A stretch of DNA of 9,255 bases from Oscillospiraceae bacterium (lineage in GTDB: Bacteria; Bacillota; Clostridia; Oscillospirales; Acutalibacteraceae). Both the position numbers and the translations under genes were made by a program. Where the stretch lies: assembly GCA_021640185.1 (NCBI GenBank), contig JAJXDX010000050.1, positions 1 to 9,255 on the forward strand, read 5' to 3'. This document shows positions 7,144 to 9,255 of the stretch, piece by piece. Numbering within the stretch: the first letter of the stretch is position 1; each line of letters begins with the position of its first letter. Below the pieces are notes generated by a model. It was not told the origin of the DNA and did not search any database. It saw nothing but the letters and a program-made list of their open reading frames with translations.

Positions 7144-7620
7144 TCACTCCCATTCCGTGCGAATAGTGAACACCTTCGGCAGATCAAAGATCTGCTCTTT
7201 CAAAAAGAGCGGATAGAAGTATTCGTCCTTCAGCCTGTCAAACGCCAACCACTCGAATGCGTGCGTATGCTCCCCTTCGGTCAGCGTAAAACTGTCGCCT
7301 CTTTCCGACAGATCGGTATCGGAGATATCCATCAAAAAATAGATACACAGCTCGTGATAACGGGTACCGTCCACATCTTCCGTAAAAAATGCTTGGTTCA
7401 GCCACAAAGGGCGGCCGATCTTCGGGGTCACGCCAAGCTCCTCCCGGATCTCGCGTACCACCGCCTGTTCGGCCGTTTCTCCCATCCTGACCCTTCCGCC
7501 CGGAAGATAAAAGTACGGCGAACGTTCGTCATGCATTGCCAAGATCCGGTTTTTCGAGATGATCACTGCACACGCTCTGTAATTGAATTTCCGACCTTCC
7601 AGAGCGAACGAGATATCCAT
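7144..7620 (-). CDS. Nudix hydrolase (MutT-like), complete
   Basis: This 158-residue protein has a full Nudix box, G42-x5-E48-x7-R56-E57-I58-x-E60-E61-x-G63-V64, preceded by YLPGG. The box binds divalent metal and hydrolyses a nucleoside diphosphate linked to another group. The substrate cannot be told from the sequence; members of this size include nucleotide-sanitising and nucleotide-sugar hydrolases. The region C-terminal to the box (TRYHELCIYFLMDI, FEWLAFDRLKD) is typical of the fold, and length is normal, so the gene looks intact. The ATG at 7620 follows GAGGGG at a usable distance. The tRNA terminator lies just upstream and no clear promoter is seen between them, so expression may depend on readthrough. 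The GNAT remnant follows 127 bases downstream, a pairing often seen among small accessory genes. Confidence 0.92.
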   Translation of the reverse strand: MDISFALEGRKFNYRACAVIISKNRILAMHDERSPYFYLPGGRVRMGETAEQAVVREIREELGVTPKIGRPLWLNQAFFTEDVDGTRYHELCIYFLMDISDTDLSERGDSFTLTEGEHTHAFEWLAFDRLKDEYFYPLFLKEQIFDLPKVFTIRTEWE

Positions 7621-7660
7621 ACACTGCCCCCTCAGACCATGCCAAGCTGTTTTCTACGTA

Positions 7661-7708
7661 CAAAACAAGAAAAGATCCACCGTGACCCTATCGGGATCAC
7701 GGTGGATC
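7661..7708 (-). terminator. Intrinsic terminator of the tRNA-Ala gene
   Basis: Directly after the tRNA 3' end the minus strand forms a 12-base perfect stem (GATCCACCGTGA paired with TCACGGTGGATC, 7674-7708) with a short inner CCC/GGG extension, followed by TTTTCTTGTTTT. This is a strong Rho-independent terminator in the tRNA orientation. Confidence 0.93.
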
Positions 7709-7710
7709 TA

Positions 7711-7786
7711 TGGTGGAGACGAAGAGGATCGAACTCTCGACCTTACGGATGCGAACCGTACGCTCTCCCAGCTGAGCTACGCCCCC
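7711..7786 (-). tRNA. tRNA-Ala, anticodon CGC
   Basis: A full cloverleaf of 76 bases is present with encoded CCA. The acceptor stem is GGGGGCG paired with CGTCTCC and contains G3:U70, the alanine identity pair. The D arm is GCTC/GAGC. The anticodon stem is TACGG/CCGTA around loop TTCGCAT, giving anticodon CGC (7751-7753 on the plus strand). The T arm is GAGAG/CTCTT with one G:U pair around TTCGATC. Discriminator base A73 is followed by CCA. This tRNA reads GCG codons, which are used often in the flanking genes. It has its own promoter and terminator and so appears to be a one-gene transcription unit. Confidence 0.96.
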
Positions 7787-7799
7787 AGACGACTTTACT

Positions 7800-7828
7800 A
7801 TGATACATCATTTCCCCGGTTTTGTCAA
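7800..7828 (-). promoter_or_regulatory. Consensus sigma-A promoter of tRNA-Ala
   Basis: The minus strand has TTGACA (7828-7823), a 17-base spacer and TATCAT (7805-7800). The -35 is perfect and the -10 matches 5 of 6. Transcription would begin near 7793, about seven bases before the tRNA. A T-run and A/T-rich DNA directly upstream could act as an UP-like element. Confidence 0.9.
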
Positions 7829-7858
7829 GCAAAAAATCGCATTTTTTCAAATTTTTCA

Positions 7859-7905
7859 TCCCCGCAGGCGCGCCGGTCAACAGACCGGCGCGCCGAATGC
7901 GGGGA
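7859..7905 (-). terminator. Long GC-rich hairpin downstream of polC, possible terminator
   Basis: The segment folds into a long stem: a 12-base perfect inner stem (GGCGCGCCGGTC / GACCGGCGCGCC) with loop TGTT on the minus strand, and an outer stem (CCCCGCA / TGCGGGG plus one A:T pair). The two stems are separated by a 3-base bulge on one side. Its position just after the polC stop and before the tRNA promoter suggests polC 3'-end formation. The bases after the stem are A-rich rather than T-rich, with a T-run only about 20 bases further on, so it is not a canonical intrinsic terminator. A small GGCGC-ATCC-GCGCC hairpin (7911-7924) lies between it and the polC stop. Confidence 0.45.
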
Positions 7906-7931
7906 CGTCCGGCGCATCCGCGCCGCACAGA

Positions 7932-9255
7932 TCAGAAGAAGGTCATCTGGCTCGTTTCCGGCAGTCCGTCCAGCGCACCCAAGTCGCGCAGCGACTGGAC
8001 GACGGATTTGGATATACCGGTGCGGCTTTGCAGATCGTCGCAGGAGATGTACGGGTCGTTCGGATCGGCAGCCTCGTACAGGCTCTTCGCCGCGGCCTCG
8101 CCCAGCCCCGCCACGGCGGAGAAGGGCATCCGGATCTTCCCGTCCTCCATGGTGAACTTGTACCAATGCGACTTGTACAGATCCACCGGCAGAAACACCA
8201 CGCCGCGCAGCATCGCCTCAAAAATGACGTACAGCGCATCGGCCATGTTCTGCTCCTTGGCGCTGGCCTCCTTGCCGCGGGCGCGGATGTTGTCCAGCAT
8301 CCCCTTGACCCCTTCGATGCCGTGCTGCACCGGCGCGGCATCGAAATCTTCGCCGCGCCCGGTGAAATAGGCGGCATAATACTCGGCCGGGCGGTGCACC
8401 TTGTACCACGCGACGCGCAGCGCCGCGATGATGTACGCGGCCGCGTGCGCCTTCGGGAACATATACTCGATCTTTTTGCAAGAATCGATGTACCATTCCG
8501 GCACGTCGTGGCTGCGCATCTCGCTTTCCATGTTCTCCCAGACCTCGGGCGCGACCTTGCCTTTGGCGACCATGCCCTTGCGCACCGTTTCCATGATCTT
8601 GAAGGCCATTTTCGGCGGCAGGCCCTTGTGCATCAGATACACCATGATGCTGTCGCGCGTACCGATCACGGTCGAGATCGTGCACGTCCCGGCGCGGATC
8701 AGATCCTGCGCGTTGCCCAGCCACACACCGGTCCCGTGCGACAGACCGGAGATCTGCATCAGGTCGGCGAAGGTGGTGGGCTTGCAGTCCATCAGCATCT
8801 GCATGGTGAAGCCCGTGCCCATCTCCGGGATCGACAGCGTACCGCTGTCGCAGCCCAGCTGCTCCTTCGTCAGGCCCAGCGCCTGCGGCGAGGTGAACAG
8901 GCTGTACACCGCCGGATCTGACATATCCACCTGCATGACGGGGATGCCGGTGTATTCCTCCAGATACTTGTAGATCGTCGGCGCGACGTGTCCCAGGTTA
9001 TCCAGCTTCAGGATCGTATCGTGGATGGAATGGAAATCGAAGTGCGTGGTGATGTTGTCGGAATCGCTCTTGTCGGCCGGGAACTGCACGGGGCAGAAAT
9101 CCTCGATCTCGTAGCCGTCCGGCACCACGACCATGCCGCCGGGATGCTGCCCGGTGGTGCGCTTGACATCGGTGCAGCCGATCGCCAGCCGGTCCAGCGC
9201 CGCCGGGCCGATGACCAGCCCGCGTTCCTCGGCATATTTCTTCACATAGCCGTAG
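7932..9255 (-). CDS. polC: DNA polymerase III alpha subunit PolC (Gram-positive type), C-terminal part, 5' end beyond window
   Basis: The open frame runs from the window edge to TGA at 7934-7932, giving 440 residues, roughly the last third of a protein of about 1440. PolC is the main replicative DNA polymerase of Firmicutes and acts in the replisome with the sliding clamp. Diagnostic stretches are RTTGQHPGGMVVVP, THFDFHSIHDTILKLDNLGH, SGLSHGTGVWLGNAQDLI and EYMFPKAHAAAYIIAALRVAWY. A helix-hairpin-helix-like AVAGLGEAAAKSLYEA lies near the end, and the protein finishes with QMTFF, matching the beta-clamp-binding tail of PolC. The palm catalytic aspartates and the exonuclease and PHP domains would lie upstream, outside the window. 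The absence of stops and the intact conserved blocks indicate a functional gene. The GTG at 9245 is internal, not a start. Confidence 0.97.
   Translation of the reverse strand, partial: YGYVKKYAEERGLVIGPAALDRLAIGCTDVKRTTGQHPGGMVVVPDGYEIEDFCPVQFPADKSDSDNITTHFDFHSIHDTILKLDNLGHVAPTIYKYLEEYTGIPVMQVDMSDPAVYSLFTSPQALGLTKEQLGCDSGTLSIPEMGTGFTMQMLMDCKPTTFADLMQISGLSHGTGVWLGNAQDLIRAGTCTISTVIGTRDSIMVYLMHKGLPPKMAFKIMETVRKGMVAKGKVAPEVWENMESEMRSHDVPEWYIDSCKKIEYMFPKAHAAAYIIAALRVAWYKVHRPAEYYAAYFTGRGEDFDAAPVQHGIEGVKGMLDNIRARGKEASAKEQNMADALYVIFEAMLRGVVFLPVDLYKSHWYKFTMEDGKIRMPFSAVAGLGEAAAKSLYEAADPNDPYISCDDLQSRTGISKSVVQSLRDLGALDGLPETSQMTFF

Noticed and set aside
7117..7803. A 228-codon plus-strand open frame, and the overlapping one at 7583-8155
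   Set aside because: They run antisense through the Nudix gene and the tRNA; the peptides GSNSRPYGCEP and GDEEDRTLDLTDANR are typical false products of antisense tRNA.
7859..7905. tRNA-adjacent attachment site of a mobile element
   Set aside because: The inverted repeat lies upstream of the tRNA promoter, no direct repeat of the tRNA 3' end was seen in the window, and there is no integrase gene.
7800..8921. A 373-codon plus-strand open frame
   Set aside because: It is antisense to polC, whose conserved blocks are intact on the minus strand.
9245..9245. GTG at 9245 as a start for the polymerase fragment
   Set aside because: The frame is open to the window edge (codons for Y, G, Y precede it) and PolC is about three times longer, so the codon is an internal valine.

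Overview
The window reads almost entirely from the minus strand and looks like accessory plus housekeeping DNA of a moderately high-GC Clostridia-type Firmicute. The pointers are a Gram-positive replicative polymerase PolC, a dockerin-bearing secreted protease, purine-rich Shine-Dalgarno sites and a textbook sigma-A promoter. A gut or rumen Oscillospirales/Ruminococcaceae-like lineage is an inference; species cannot be read from the sequence.

Layout in the direction of transcription (high to low coordinates). At 9255-7932 is the C-terminal third of polC, cut by the window edge and ending in a clamp-binding-type tail. A long GC-rich hairpin follows (7859-7905). Next come a consensus promoter (7800-7828), a tRNA-Ala with anticodon CGC (7711-7786) and its strong intrinsic terminator (7661-7708). 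Then a Nudix hydrolase gene (7620-7144) and a GNAT acetyltransferase remnant that keeps only its first third (7016-6813). A promoter at 6759-6787 then appears to drive one giant gene from 6664 to beyond base 1.

That giant gene is the main object here. It is open for 2221 codons with no stop and fills 72% of the window. It starts with a lipoprotein signal, followed by a propeptide-like segment and a complete subtilisin (S8) catalytic domain. After that come a beta-sandwich, a beta-helix-like region, a degenerate C-type-lectin-like segment, three Ig-like Big2 domains and seven RCC1-like propeller repeats. An SbsA-like Ig domain, a segment with an NWWGT motif, an FN3-like domain, another beta module and a type I dockerin complete it. 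The protein would be exported, possibly held on the membrane by a lipid, and carries a module that normally docks to a cohesin scaffold. Two AT-richer stretches inside it coincide with the lectin/beta-helix part and the RCC1 propeller, suggesting a mosaic origin.

The other genes do not form an evident pathway with the protease; polC and the tRNA are housekeeping, and the Nudix and GNAT pieces are small accessory genes. No phage, IS, CRISPR or plus-strand gene was found. The long plus-strand reading frames are codon-aligned antisense shadows of the protease gene.
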